This document shows, in pieces, positions 1 through 8,574 of a stretch of 32,401 bases of DNA. Within the stretch, counting starts at the first letter, position 1; the number at the start of each line of letters is the position of its first letter. This stretch comes from Bacillota bacterium (GTDB lineage: Bacteria > Bacillota > Sulfobacillia > Sulfobacillales > Sulfobacillaceae), in the NCBI GenBank assembly GCA_021797635.1, contig JAJZZI010000163.1:1-32401 (forward strand), written 5' to 3'. The translations under genes and the position numbers were made by a program. The notes under the pieces were generated by a model. The model saw nothing but the letters and a program-made list of their open reading frames with translations, was not told the origin of the DNA and did not search any database.

Positions 1-2
1 TA

Positions 3-239
3 GCCTTTTTGGAGCAGCACACCAGGGTGTCCGAGCCACTCCCGCTCATCTTGGACGACATCTTGGTGCATTTTGATGATGATCGCAGCCGAGCCACGCT
101 TGAGCTGCTTTCAGAATTAGCTGAGCGGACTCAAATCCTTTATTTTACCCATCATCAAGCAGTCGTCGATGCGGCGCTTAAGCTCAAAGATTCTGGGCGC
201 GTCTCTATCCGAACTATGGCCCCAAGCGTGCTTCGCTAA
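3..239 (+). CDS. AAA/SMC-like ATPase, C-terminal end (YhaN type), partial
   Basis: The gene enters from the left edge, and only its last 78 codons are present. The visible part carries a Walker B block (LILDDILVHFDD, aspartates followed by the usual loop) and then the H-loop histidines of ABC/SMC-type ATPases (ILYFTHH). This order and spacing match the C-terminal lobe of YhaN-like and Rad50-like coiled-coil ATPases, which are DNA-repair-associated proteins often encoded next to a YhaO/SbcD-like nuclease. The N-terminal Walker A and the coiled coil lie outside the window, so the subfamily is inferred from the C-terminus alone. It ends with TAA at 237-239. A short perfect hairpin follows 17 nt later. 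Confidence 0.75.
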   Translation, partial: AFLEQHTRVSEPLPLILDDILVHFDDDRSRATLELLSELAERTQILYFTHHQAVVDAALKLKDSGRVSIRTMAPSVLR

Positions 240-255
240 CGGGTCCATAGGCACT

Positions 256-273
256 GGATTCGACATCGAATCC
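256..273 (+). other. Perfect 7-bp hairpin after the ATPase gene
   Basis: Arms GGATTCG and CGAATCC enclose a 4-nt loop, 17 nt after the ATPase stop codon. No T tract follows, so it does not meet the usual criteria for an intrinsic terminator. It could act in 3'-end stabilisation or be part of a Rho-dependent end. Confidence 0.4.
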
Positions 274-536
274 CCAGGGACAATGGCTTCTGTCCTAAAA
301 ACTTGCCCCGAGGGCGTCAACCAACTAAGGATCCGGCCTGGTCCAGTGACACGATGTCTAAGTTCAGGCCTGAGAGCCCCCAACCACCTCTTCGAGCGCA
401 TTCCTAGGCCAGCCATACGCAGTCACCGGGCAACGGGGTGTCACCCATAGTCGTCGGATTTTCCCCGCGTTCTATCACTCTAAATCGGGCTTCTTCCATT
501 GGTCGTTCCTCGGTAGTCATCCCTTTCCTGTCAATC

Positions 537-890
537 GGTTGGCTAGCGACGCACGACGGCGGGAACACGTGGACCGAGCGCTACCCTCCGAGCCGCTTGC
601 CCCAATTTATGGCTGGTGGTGGCTCAGTAGTACCGTCAGATTGGGCGTGGGCCAGATAGGCCATGCCAATGCCTTGTTGCAGACGACGGATGGGGGCGAG
701 CGGCGCAGGCAGATTGCGATGCGCCCCTCAACCACCGGCAACAGTTTTCCTTCTATCAACCAACACCCAAGCCATCGATTTCGTCCCACCGAACGGTGGC
801 TGGATCGTATCGCCAGCTTCCGAACGCCTCTACAAGGCCATGCCCGGTATACCTCGGACGGAGGATCTGTGGCGAAAATCCGCATATGAT
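537..890 (+). pseudogene. Decayed BNR/Ycf48-type repeat protein gene
   Basis: Several Asp-box (BNR) style repeats, of the S/T-x-D-G-G-x-x-W type, are scattered over two frames of the same strand. One frame gives GWLATHDGGNTW near 537-572, then stops at 659. The second frame gives LLQTTDGGERRRQI (about 674-715). The first frame resumes with AIDFVPPNGGWIVS (about 770-811), and the second frame again gives ARYTSDGG (about 842-865). A single protein would need at least three frameshifts. Such repeats build beta-propellers in sialidase-like and Ycf48/HCF136-like proteins. No start codon with a ribosome binding site was found. The call rests on repeat motifs, so the original family is only approximate. 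Confidence 0.55.
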
Positions 891-1251
891 GATGGCGCGA
901 TCGCGCACATCGTGAAGAACGTTCCCTTCTTACGTTCCCTTCTTGGCTCGAATCCTTGCCCGCCTTCCCCAACAAAGCCAGGTCATCATGTATCAAAATA
1001 TTGGCATGAACACCTCCTACATTTGGCTGAGTTGGGCAACGGCCCAACCCACCTGGTTTCTGATAACCGAGGAGCCCGTGGGACGAAACTCGTCTTCAAG
1101 CGCTATGGTCCGCAGATGCTGTCCTTTGGTCCCTCCGGCCGGGGGTTTGCTCCAATCCGGAAGACGCCCGTGGGCCTAACTCGTCCACGCCCAGGTGCTA
1201 TTGTTTTACCTATCGTTCCAATAGGGCCCTCCTCCGCCACTTTGTTATGAG
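891..1251. other. Non-coding stretch before the SNF2 helicase end
   Basis: I see no convincing gene here. Open frames in this stretch have no family signature and no ribosome binding site. It may contain further debris of the decayed repeat gene to its left. A weak stem (CCTAT/ATAGG) lies about 30-45 nt beyond the helicase stop codon, without a T tract. Confidence 0.4.
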
Positions 1252-4200
1252 TTACAAGCTCAGCAACTCTCTCACATCCGCTTCACTAAGCGCGTCCAGT
1301 CCTTCGCTATTGGCCGTCACCACGCGCTCAATCAAGTCCCTCTTCTTTTGTTGCAAGAGATAGATTTTCTCTTCAATGGTGCCGCGACTAATCATTCGAA
1401 TCACCTGGACCACCTTTTGTTGCCCAATTCGATGCGCGCGATCGGCCGCCTGCGATTCCACAGCCGGATTCCACCATAAATCATAGAGGATCACCGTGTC
1501 CGCTCCCGTCAGATTGAGTCCCGTGCCTCCTGCCTTAAGAGAAATCAAGAAAATGGGGCGCCGGCCTTGGTTAAACTGCGTACAAAGGTCCAAGCGTTCT
1601 TGGGCCTTGGTATTGCCATCGAGATAGAAGAAAGGCCATTTCCGTTCCACTAACTGGTCTTTGATGATAGCCAGCATGGAGGTAAACTGCGAAAATACCA
1701 AAACCCGTTTATCGCCACTCAAACATTCCTCAATGAGCTCCAAAAGTTGCTCTAGCTTGCCCGATCCTCCGTGGTAGTCCTGAACAAAGAGCGCCGGATG
1801 GCAACACAACTGACGTAGACGGGTTAAGCCAGCCAATATCTTGAACCGACTTTTTTGAAATCCTTCGCCCCGAAGATCGCCTAGCGTTTCATCTTGGAGC
1901 GTGGCCAAGTACGCCATATAGAGCCTTTTCTGCTCAGGAGTCAGCTCACTAGACTCCAAGGTCTCAATTTTGGGCGGAAGCTCCTTGAGCACGTCGCTCT
2001 TAAGCCGACGCAAAATGAAGGGGCGCACTCGGCTGGCCACCTGATCCGGATTCATCCCAGCAAAGGATTGCTTGTGTTGAAAGAGGCCCGGAAACACGGC
2101 ATGAAAGATGGACCACAGGTCATCTAGCGAATTTTCCACCGGCGTTCCGCTAAGGGCAAAGCGTCGTGAGCTTTGCAGGCCGGAAACGGCCTTGGCCGTT
2201 TGCGTGGCGTGATTTTTAATGACCTGCGCCTCGTCCAAAATTAGAGCATGAAAGCGGTGGTGATAGTGTGCCAAGTCTCGTCGCAAAAGCGGATAGGAGG
2301 TAATCCAAATATCATAGGGGGTCTCTTCTTGCTGCAGCACGAGTAGACGCTCCTCGCGGGTCCCAGCAATCACTGCACTCTTTAGATGAGGCGCAAACTT
2401 TTCAATCTCGGCCTGCCAATTATAAACTAAGGACGCCGGACAGACTATCAGCGCCGGTGCCTGAAAGGCTCCCCCCTCCCGCTCCGAGGCTAAAAAGGCG
2501 ATACTTTGTAACGTCTTACCAAGCCCCATATCATCCGCCAAAATGCCGCCAAATCCGTATTCCGCGAGCATTTTCATCCACTCAAATCCCGCCTTTTGGT
2601 AGTCCCTCAGGACCGGGGCCAGGGTCTTTGGGGGTAAATACTCCAAGTTTTCTGGATGGCGCAGGTTGTCCAACCACCGCCGGAGCGACTTGCCCCAGCG
2701 CAGGCTGACTTCGTCGGAGTCTCGCTCGGAGAGCGCGAGGGCGCGCACCGCCGCCACCTTTAAGCCGCCTCCCGCCAAATCTCCGGGACTCGCATCGAGA
2801 TCTTGCAGTAGTTGGCCTACTCCGCGATAGGTCTCGGTTTCCAAGGAGATGAAAGAACCGTCGCGCAAGCGATGAAACCGCCGTTTCGCCAGGATCGACC
2901 GGAGCAAGGCCTGGATCTCGTGGGCGTCAAGGTCTTCGACCTCGAACGAAACCTCCAGCCAATTTTGGCTGGCATCCAAGTCCACACGCGTCTTCGGTCG
3001 AGCATGCCGCCGGCGGATCAAGGGGTCGACCGCCTCGGTCGCGTAAACCTCGACGCGCTGTTCCAACTCTTCCAAAGCTCGAAACAAAAATTGGTAGATG
3101 GCTTCTTCATCGTCCAGCAAAAAAGCGCGTTCGCCAGGGCGGAACTGCGCCGCGGTCAACGCCGCAATCAGCTCATTTTCCGCCATCACGTCGCGGGCCA
3201 CCAGCCCTCGTTGGCTACGGGCGATATCGACTAGGGGATTAAAGACAAAATCCCCATAGCTAAATTCCAAACGGGCACTGAGCTGGTCATCTTGCCGATC
3301 CAAATAGAGGCGTGGCGTAAGCGGCTGATCCACGACCAAATCCGTCACCCTAGGCGCCATCTCGACCGTGCCCAGCTCGCGCAAGCCGGGAACCACGCGA
3401 TTCAAGAACACTTCAAATTCAGAAGCTTGAAGGGTAAAGGTCACCTCAGCCTGATCACGGTGCAGGTTCTTGAGTTGCTGCAAACGGTGAAGGCTTGAGG
3501 GGCTTAGCGGATAGATGGTCGCCCGCGAAATCGCTGCACCATAACCCATGATGGGAGCCACTTGGTCTAATCCTCGCAGATGCACATCGAAACCGCCCTG
3601 AACCGTCCGGTCTACACGGGTTTGCATAGGAAGCTTGCCGTCAGACCAGCTGAGGCTGGTCCCGCTATGAGGTCCGAAGGCTAGGTAGCAATCCGTCTGG
3701 CGCAGCGCCTCCTGCAAAGTTGGCCACTCATCCGGCGGCACGAACAGCGAGCGGTCGCCTGCTCCATAGGATATTCCTCCGCCATAGCGACTCTGGTTAT
3801 AGGCCGCTTGAATTCGACGTATGCGCTGGAGAATATCAATGACCACGCCATCTTCCGGCCGAAAATAATGCTCACTGGGGTTCCACGTAAACCGGCTAGA
3901 AAACGTAAAGGGCGTGGCGTTTTGCATACGGGCAAGAAAATCGTCAATTTTTTGTACCACGTAAGGCCGCTTGGGACCAATCTTCATTTCGATGCGCACG
4001 CTAGCGTTCTGCGGGTACAGGTTGAAAATTAAGCCAAACTGCGCCAAGAGGGGTCGTGCATCCCCGCTGAAGGATGGGGCCGGCTTAACGACGGGCTCGA
4101 AGACGGCCAAGAGATGGGACAGTTCGCGCGTGGCTTGCACCTTCACGGGCTCTTGTGGACGAGGGATCCCCCCTACCTTGGGCCTAGGATTGGGTGTCGG

Positions 4201-4548
4201 AGCTTCGATCTCACGGGCGATGGGACCTTCAGAAGATAAGCTCCAGAGTACCGCGGCCACATGCTTACAGGTATCCATTCGGGCATAGGCGGGGCAGGTG
4301 CAGTAGGCCTCCATGCGCTCGAGATCGGGCGCCCACAAATCCACGGTATAGGGCTTGGTGCCCCGAACCGTGGCCCGAAGCCAGTCTTTTTGGCTGGGGT
4401 GCGGGCCCATCTCGAGCACGCGGCGGTGTAAAAAGTAATCGCGGCCCTTGACCGATTCGCTCGTCCCACAAAACCGTCGAATGTCTCTTGCTGTAGGGGC
4501 CCACGTTTGCCCAACTTGGCTGACCACGAATAGCTTGCCCTCCGTCAC
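1252..4548 (-). CDS. SWIM zinc-finger SNF2-family DEAD/DEAH helicase
   Basis: This 1098-residue protein is predicted to be a dsDNA-translocating SNF2 ATPase of the RapA/HepA-like bacterial group. A SWIM zinc finger (C83, C85, C94, H96) lies near the N-terminus and is followed by a long middle region. The helicase core has Walker A DDMGLGKT near residue 673, the DEAQ form of motif II near 771, and a C-terminal helicase domain (about 930-1075) with the SNF2 signature DRAHRIGQ. Length and domain order match full-length family members, so it looks intact. The start is GTG, with only a purine-rich GAAGAAA upstream as a weak Shine-Dalgarno. The racemase gene lies 96 nt upstream on the same strand. 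Its cellular role is unknown. Chromatin-like remodelling, repair and phage defence are all possible for this family. Confidence 0.9.
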   Translation of the reverse strand: MTEGKLFVVSQVGQTWAPTARDIRRFCGTSESVKGRDYFLHRRVLEMGPHPSQKDWLRATVRGTKPYTVDLWAPDLERMEAYCTCPAYARMDTCKHVAAVLWSLSSEGPIAREIEAPTPNPRPKVGGIPRPQEPVKVQATRELSHLLAVFEPVVKPAPSFSGDARPLLAQFGLIFNLYPQNASVRIEMKIGPKRPYVVQKIDDFLARMQNATPFTFSSRFTWNPSEHYFRPEDGVVIDILQRIRRIQAAYNQSRYGGGISYGAGDRSLFVPPDEWPTLQEALRQTDCYLAFGPHSGTSLSWSDGKLPMQTRVDRTVQGGFDVHLRGLDQVAPIMGYGAAISRATIYPLSPSSLHRLQQLKNLHRDQAEVTFTLQASEFEVFLNRVVPGLRELGTVEMAPRVTDLVVDQPLTPRLYLDRQDDQLSARLEFSYGDFVFNPLVDIARSQRGLVARDVMAENELIAALTAAQFRPGERAFLLDDEEAIYQFLFRALEELEQRVEVYATEAVDPLIRRRHARPKTRVDLDASQNWLEVSFEVEDLDAHEIQALLRSILAKRRFHRLRDGSFISLETETYRGVGQLLQDLDASPGDLAGGGLKVAAVRALALSERDSDEVSLRWGKSLRRWLDNLRHPENLEYLPPKTLAPVLRDYQKAGFEWMKMLAEYGFGGILADDMGLGKTLQSIAFLASEREGGAFQAPALIVCPASLVYNWQAEIEKFAPHLKSAVIAGTREERLLVLQQEETPYDIWITSYPLLRRDLAHYHHRFHALILDEAQVIKNHATQTAKAVSGLQSSRRFALSGTPVENSLDDLWSIFHAVFPGLFQHKQSFAGMNPDQVASRVRPFILRRLKSDVLKELPPKIETLESSELTPEQKRLYMAYLATLQDETLGDLRGEGFQKSRFKILAGLTRLRQLCCHPALFVQDYHGGSGKLEQLLELIEECLSGDKRVLVFSQFTSMLAIIKDQLVERKWPFFYLDGNTKAQERLDLCTQFNQGRRPIFLISLKAGGTGLNLTGADTVILYDLWWNPAVESQAADRAHRIGQQKVVQVIRMISRGTIEEKIYLLQQKKRDLIERVVTANSEGLDALSEADVRELLSL

Positions 4549-4644
4549 GTTTTTTCTTCAGCCTGTCCTAACGACAACCATATCCTCCGACAACAACCCC
4601 GATATCGTCTATCCGATGAGATGACGGCATGTTTCAGATCATGG

Positions 4645-5916
4645 TCAGGAGGCAAGATAGGGGATCGTCATCGGCCCTTCCGGCAAAACCCCAATGCGAG
4701 CCCCTGAACCTGCCATCGATCTAGCCTCGTCTAAGGCAGCCTCTACCGAGGGGGCTGGGTGAAGCATCGCTCCTCGGACCGCATCGGCCTCCATAGCCGA
4801 GTACAACCACACTTTTGCCTTGGTCAAAATGCCGGCCAACGCCTGCGCCTCCCATTGATCGAATCGGCGAAATCCAGGTTGGTGTATCTGAGCCAACAGG
4901 GCTTCGGGAGTCGACGCCATCTCCATCAGGCCGCGGAACTCCCCGTGGTCGGGAAACCCTTCCCGGCACTCAGACGCACAAACAATGGATCCTCCGGGGC
5001 GGACCACCTTGGCGGCGGCTGAAATCCCCTTAACCGTTTGATAGAGATTTTGATCTAACGGATATCCGCTGTTGGTGGTAACGACGATATCAAATCCCGG
5101 GGCATCCACGGCCGTCATCGCCACGGCCCGAGCATACTCGGCGCCCGCAAAAAAGGCCTCTTCTAACGATCCAGCAAACACACCCGTAATCCCTCGCGTT
5201 TGATTTACGGTCACGTTAAGCAGAAAATCTGGCTGAATCAGCTTCCACACCGATTGACACTCGATCTGATGGGGATTGCCGTCGAGCACTCCCCAGGTCG
5301 AACGAGGGTGACCAATCTGCGCGGCATTGTGAAAGCCCATAATGGAATCGATGCCCGCAAGCGCAGGATAAATCCCCTTAGCGCCACCGGAAAATCCCGC
5401 AAAGAAGTGCGGTTCAATGAGGCCCAAGACTATCTTAACCTCCGCTTGCACAAAGTGCCGGTTCATCCAGGCCTCAGTCCCTCCCGCCGTTTGACCCACC
5501 ATCGTCAAGCCTTCCTTGGCATAGGCATCGTGATTCACGATGCGATAGCGTTCGACCACAGATTTGCCGTACATGGCGGTCAGCTCTTGCGGGGTGTTGC
5601 CACGGTGCGATCCCGTACCATTCACGAGCACCACTTGGTCCGGCCTTATGCCGCTTTCGTGAATGAAGGGCAACAGCACCCGAAGCAGCCGCGCGGTGGG
5701 AAGGGGCCGGGTAATATCGGGGGTCACAATGGCGACACTCTTTTTACCTCGGAGAAGTTCAGACAGGGGCGGCGTCCCTAACGGATTTCTCAGGGCTACT
5801 CGTACCGCCTCGATCTCATCGCTAAGCGTCGGGATCGCCTGAGGGCGCAGCACCGTAGCGCCGTCGGGGACACTCACCGACAGTTGACCTGCTCCATAGG
5901 CCAATTGCACTTCCAT
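4645..5916 (-). CDS. larA: LarA-type nickel-pincer-dependent racemase
   Basis: The product is a lactate-racemase-family enzyme that epimerises a 2-hydroxy acid using the nickel-pincer nucleotide cofactor. Conserved elements are visible in order: DITRP (equivalent to the Arg75 region), GTGSHRG (His108 region), and EPHFFAGFSGGAKG, where the His and the cofactor-linking Lys are exactly ten residues apart as in Lactobacillus LarA (174/184). A further His sits sixteen residues after the Lys (200). I chose the ATG at 5916 because a GGAGGT lies 7 nt upstream. A longer reading to 6081 adds an unrelated Arg-rich tail. The resulting 423 residues match the usual length. The cofactor genes larB, larC and larE are not in the window. 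Many homologues act on substrates other than lactate, so lactate specificity is not proven. Confidence 0.85.
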   Translation of the reverse strand: MEVQLAYGAGQLSVSVPDGATVLRPQAIPTLSDEIEAVRVALRNPLGTPPLSELLRGKKSVAIVTPDITRPLPTARLLRVLLPFIHESGIRPDQVVLVNGTGSHRGNTPQELTAMYGKSVVERYRIVNHDAYAKEGLTMVGQTAGGTEAWMNRHFVQAEVKIVLGLIEPHFFAGFSGGAKGIYPALAGIDSIMGFHNAAQIGHPRSTWGVLDGNPHQIECQSVWKLIQPDFLLNVTVNQTRGITGVFAGSLEEAFFAGAEYARAVAMTAVDAPGFDIVVTTNSGYPLDQNLYQTVKGISAAAKVVRPGGSIVCASECREGFPDHGEFRGLMEMASTPEALLAQIHQPGFRRFDQWEAQALAGILTKAKVWLYSAMEADAVRGAMLHPAPSVEAALDEARSMAGSGARIGVLPEGPMTIPYLAS

Positions 5917-6281
5917 ATTGGGGACCTCCCGCATGAAGTCTCTTTCGTATCTATTTGAGCATAGTCCTTGAAAGCCCTCCCGCCAAGTCTCTGGCGTATG
6001 CCGCGTTGTTCCACGGGACCCGCTTGCCCCTCCCTCATCCTCCGATCGGGTCTTGGTCTTTGTGCAACGGCCCTGACGCAACGATTTTTGTTAGCACCGA
6101 TCATCGCCCCCACCACGAGAGGTGCGAACACCGCGATAAGCGCCGTTGTACGAAAGGCACTCTAGTCTGCTTCTATATCGAGATGAATATGAATGTAGCG
6201 CGCTCTCGGTTTAACATGCTCAGACCACGGGAACCCTGAAGACGGGGGGTACGGATCTTGTTCGTCGAGGAAATTTAGGCC
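5917..6281. other. Intergenic region between racemase and transposon remnant
   Basis: No intact gene is seen. On the minus strand, about 6081-6158 encodes a short hydrophobic stretch (TALIAVFAPLVVGAMIGANK) that resembles a single membrane helix with a basic end. It has no start site and runs into an unrelated frame, so it may be the scar of a lost permease gene. The left end of the Tn554-like remnant must lie near 6280, since the tnpB frame meets a TAG at 6276-6278. The racemase promoter is not obvious. Confidence 0.35.
5924..5929 (-). promoter_or_regulatory. Ribosome binding site that fixes the racemase start
   Basis: GGAGGT lies 7 nt before the ATG at 5916. It decides between this start and in-frame ATGs at 5934 and 6081, which lack comparable sites. 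Confidence 0.7.
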
Positions 6282-6895
6282 CAGCAAGATCGGCTCATGA
6301 AGTTTGTAAAAAGGCATGACATCCAGGAAAACGGTCAGCTTGTGCATTTGACCTCCCATGTATTCCGGCATATATTTTCGACCTATGCGCTTGAGCAAGG
6401 CATGAAAATTCAAGATATGGCGGAAATGTTGGGCCACGCCTCCATCGCCATGACGGGGTCGTATAGTCATATGGAAGACAAGATCCGGGAACGTTTTGCT
6501 CAAGTGTTTTCAGCGGACAATGCCCTAGCTGGTAAGCGAGCGATGTTGCTCAAGGAGCAGCTATCGAAAACCAATCCGTTCCAAGGTAGGGCCATCGAGG
6601 ACGTAGACAAGCTCCGCAAGGCCATGAAAATCCAAGTGCTGCCGCATGCATCCCATGCGCCATGAACCGTGTCACGGTGATGGAATTTGCCGAAGGTGCC
6701 CAAATTTCATTACCACGCTAGTTTTTGCCCATACACCAAGCGCGACTTGCCGCGGTTACCAAGGAATTGGCCAAGACGACAGAGGGGCCCTATGCCGATA
6801 AGTTGCGAAACCACCGAGAGTATCTCCAAGGAATTATCACCGACTTGGAATTACGAGCAAAACCGGCAACGGAGGTAAACGCGCTGAATGGATAA
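6282..6895 (+). pseudogene. Tn554-like TnpB tyrosine recombinase, truncated and frameshifted
   Basis: Only the C-terminal part of a tyrosine recombinase survives. Frame 1 (to 6665) has the box II signature: HVFRH as H-x-x-R, then LGHASIAMTGSYSHM with the second His and the nucleophilic Tyr. The N-terminal half with the first catalytic Arg is missing. A shift near 6650 moves the homology to a second frame with the zinc-like motif CHGDGICRRCPNF (about 6670-6708), typical of the end of TnpB-type integrases. A second shift in a C run near 6735 restores a third frame, FAPIHQARLAAVTKEL, which continues to TAA at 6893-6895. That end overlaps the next gene's ATG by 8 nt, as expected for an original tnpB-tnpC operon. 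Confidence 0.8.
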
Positions 6896-7313
6896 ACGGT
6901 CCACGACGGACAAGGTGGTGCAAGCCCTCGAGGCGTTAAAACGTGCCGGCAAACCGGTTACATTATCCGGCGTTGCGAAGAGGGCCGGCATCGAACGTAA
7001 AACCATCTATAATCACCCGGAATTATTGCTGAAGGTAAAGCAGGCCGCAGAGTCCCGGAACGTTGCGAATCCCGCTCCGGAACCAAAATCGAGTCGCGGT
7101 AAGTCGGTGGGCGAAGACCGGATAGCACGGTATCGGAACGACATCCGGCGGCTAGAGGATGAAAAGGCCAAGCTTCTTTACCAAAACAAACTCCTGATGG
7201 AGGATATTCTAGCGATGCAGACTCGCCTGTCCGAGCTTGAGGAGGCCGTTAGGTTGAGGGCTGAGCCCGTAGCACGCATGTCGTTATCGAAAAGATTACG
7301 AAAGAACAAATAA
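6888..7313 (+). CDS. TnpC-like accessory protein of a Tn554-type element (DUF6262-like)
   Basis: The protein has 141 residues. Residues 6-50 form a small helix-turn-helix-like region (GVAKRAGIERKTIYNHPELL), followed by a basic linker and a coiled coil (about 80-125) rich in Leu, Glu and Arg. This matches the small third protein of Tn554-type transposons, which influences insertion frequency and orientation. GGAGGT lies 11 nt before the ATG, and the start overlaps the end of the tnpB remnant. The gene looks intact although its partner is broken, so it cannot transpose alone. It may persist as a DNA-binding protein or be newly orphaned. Confidence 0.7.
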   Translation: MDKRSTTDKVVQALEALKRAGKPVTLSGVAKRAGIERKTIYNHPELLLKVKQAAESRNVANPAPEPKSSRGKSVGEDRIARYRNDIRRLEDEKAKLLYQNKLLMEDILAMQTRLSELEEAVRLRAEPVARMSLSKRLRKNK

Positions 7314-7627
7314 CCGGCACGGCCAGCGTTTTGAATGGGCAGTATTCTTCCTGGATTGTCGTGGACCCATAGCAAATGCAATGATTCATTCTGGGTGTCC
7401 GACATTATTATGCATGAATTTGGCATAAGTCCGCATTTCATGGATGTTGAGATCCTGCGTTTACGGGCCGATTAGCGCATCATTCGCATCGTGAAGTAAC
7501 ACCTGGTTCCTACATTCTCCTCCTAGCGACAAGCCTACTCCCAGTGGTTACAGTGTGCATATAGTACGCGACGCCACAGGGACGTCAATCCGGGCGCCGG
7601 AAGGGCTGTGCGAGGAGGATGGTCAGC
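7314..7627. other. Non-coding, probable right flank of the Tn554-like element
   Basis: No gene is supported. An imperfect palindrome near 7412-7441 (CATGAATT, then ATTTCATG) is the only visible symmetry. Tn554-type elements lack terminal inverted repeats and duplications, so the junction cannot be placed by eye. It should lie in this stretch. Confidence 0.35.
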
Positions 7628-8074
7628 ATGAGTGGTGGCGCGGTAGGTCTGTGGATCGGCACAGGAGAGTTCTTGTGCTTGCAGGCTGATCTACGATGGT
7701 ACGGCTTAAAACAGCGTTCCCAGACGGTTCGGCAGGCATTCCTGATTAATGCCAGCTATGGCCCCATATGGGCGGCACTCGTGAGCTTCACCAGCGGTGA
7801 GGGGTGGGGTGTGTTTTTTGTCCCTATGGGCTCCTTTTTAATTGTGATGCCCCCCCCTTATGACGTTCGCAGGTGCCGCGAGCGCCCGTTCTCAAGCGCC
7901 ACGTGGCTCGGGTACATGACGTTACGGCAGTCCCCCATTGCGCCTGAATGGGATCAGAGGATTTATCCACCAAATCCGGTTCCAGGACTCGGCCCTAAAT
8001 GGAAACGCATCATCGGAGCCGGATTGCTGTTAGCAATAATGTTGGTGATGTTCATTCAGACGCTGAACCGTTGA
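7628..8074 (+). CDS. Small hypothetical membrane protein
   Basis: I do not recognise this 148-residue protein. It has one hydrophobic region at about 45-75 (rich in Gly, Phe, Val and Trp) and a clear C-terminal membrane helix at about 124-144, with a loop rich in Arg and Pro between them. I chose the ATG at 7628 because GAGGAGG (7612-7618) lies 9 nt before it. The in-frame ATG at 7619 touches that site. It sits alone between the transposon remnant and the toxin-antitoxin pair, on the same strand as both. It may be accessory cargo of the element or an unrelated orphan. Confidence 0.5.
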   Translation: MSGGAVGLWIGTGEFLCLQADLRWYGLKQRSQTVRQAFLINASYGPIWAALVSFTSGEGWGVFFVPMGSFLIVMPPPYDVRRCRERPFSSATWLGYMTLRQSPIAPEWDQRIYPPNPVPGLGPKWKRIIGAGLLLAIMLVMFIQTLNR

Positions 8075-8254
8075 CTGGGCGTTGCCTGAGAGGTCAAGAT
8101 TGAGATAACCGAGACATGGGGCGGAGTGCGGTCAGCTCGGGCGCGGCATGGACACAAGCGCGTGATTCGGGGGCGTATGTCCCGCAGAACGACTGCTTTT
8201 GATTCGGATTCATAATCTCAGAGAGCGGCTAATCGCCGGAGTAATTACGTTTGT

Positions 8255-8275
8255 CACTACATATGCTGTATAGTG
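8255..8275 (+). promoter_or_regulatory. Imperfect palindrome upstream of brnT, candidate BrnA operator
   Basis: Arms CACTACATA and TGTATAGTG are symmetric at 7 of 9 positions around a 3-nt centre and end 5 nt before the brnT ATG. A TATAGT hexamer (8269-8274) inside the right arm could be the -10. BrnA antitoxins are known to repress their own operon, so a site here fits. The assignment to BrnA is inference. Confidence 0.5.
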
Positions 8276-8280
8276 GAACC

Positions 8281-8574
8281 ATGGAGTTCGAATGGGACGA
8301 GGCAAAGCGGGATCGGAACCTCGAAAAGCATCATATTGATTTTGCAGATGCAGCGGAGCTGTTCACGAGTTCCCGGTTCGAGTGGCATGATGAGCGTCAA
8401 GAGTACGGGGAAGAACGCCGTCTGACCATTGGCGTGATCGCGGGGCGGGTGTGCGTCTGTGCCTATACGCTCAGGGGGTCACGTTATCGGATTATTTCTT
8501 TGAGGAGGGCGAATGCGCGTGAGCAGGCACGGTACTGGCAAACCATCGCAGAGCAATTGGGACGCCGTGGATAA
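8281..8574 (+). CDS. brnT: BrnT-family toxin
   Basis: The 97-residue product matches BrnT, a RelE-like ribonuclease toxin that inhibits translation. The N-terminus MEFEWDEAKRDRNLEKH is the family hallmark (F-x-W-D-x-x-K-x-x-x-N-x-x-K-H). It is followed by FADAAELF, the central R-L-T-I-G strand and the C-terminal RYRIISLRRANARE. I chose the ATG at 8281 rather than the upstream TTG because the family begins precisely here. There is no strong Shine-Dalgarno, and the start lies very close to the promoter palindrome. The antitoxin gene overlaps its 3' end by 62 nt in another frame. Confidence 0.9.
   Translation: MEFEWDEAKRDRNLEKHHIDFADAAELFTSSRFEWHDERQEYGEERRLTIGVIAGRVCVCAYTLRGSRYRIISLRRANAREQARYWQTIAEQLGRRG

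Noticed and set aside
5200-5781. 193-codon open frame opposite the racemase
   Set aside because: It is antisense to a well-supported gene, has no ribosome site and shows no domain.
5917-6081. Longer racemase N-terminus
   Set aside because: The added residues are Arg- and Gly-rich, unlike the family, and a strong ribosome site supports ATG 5916.
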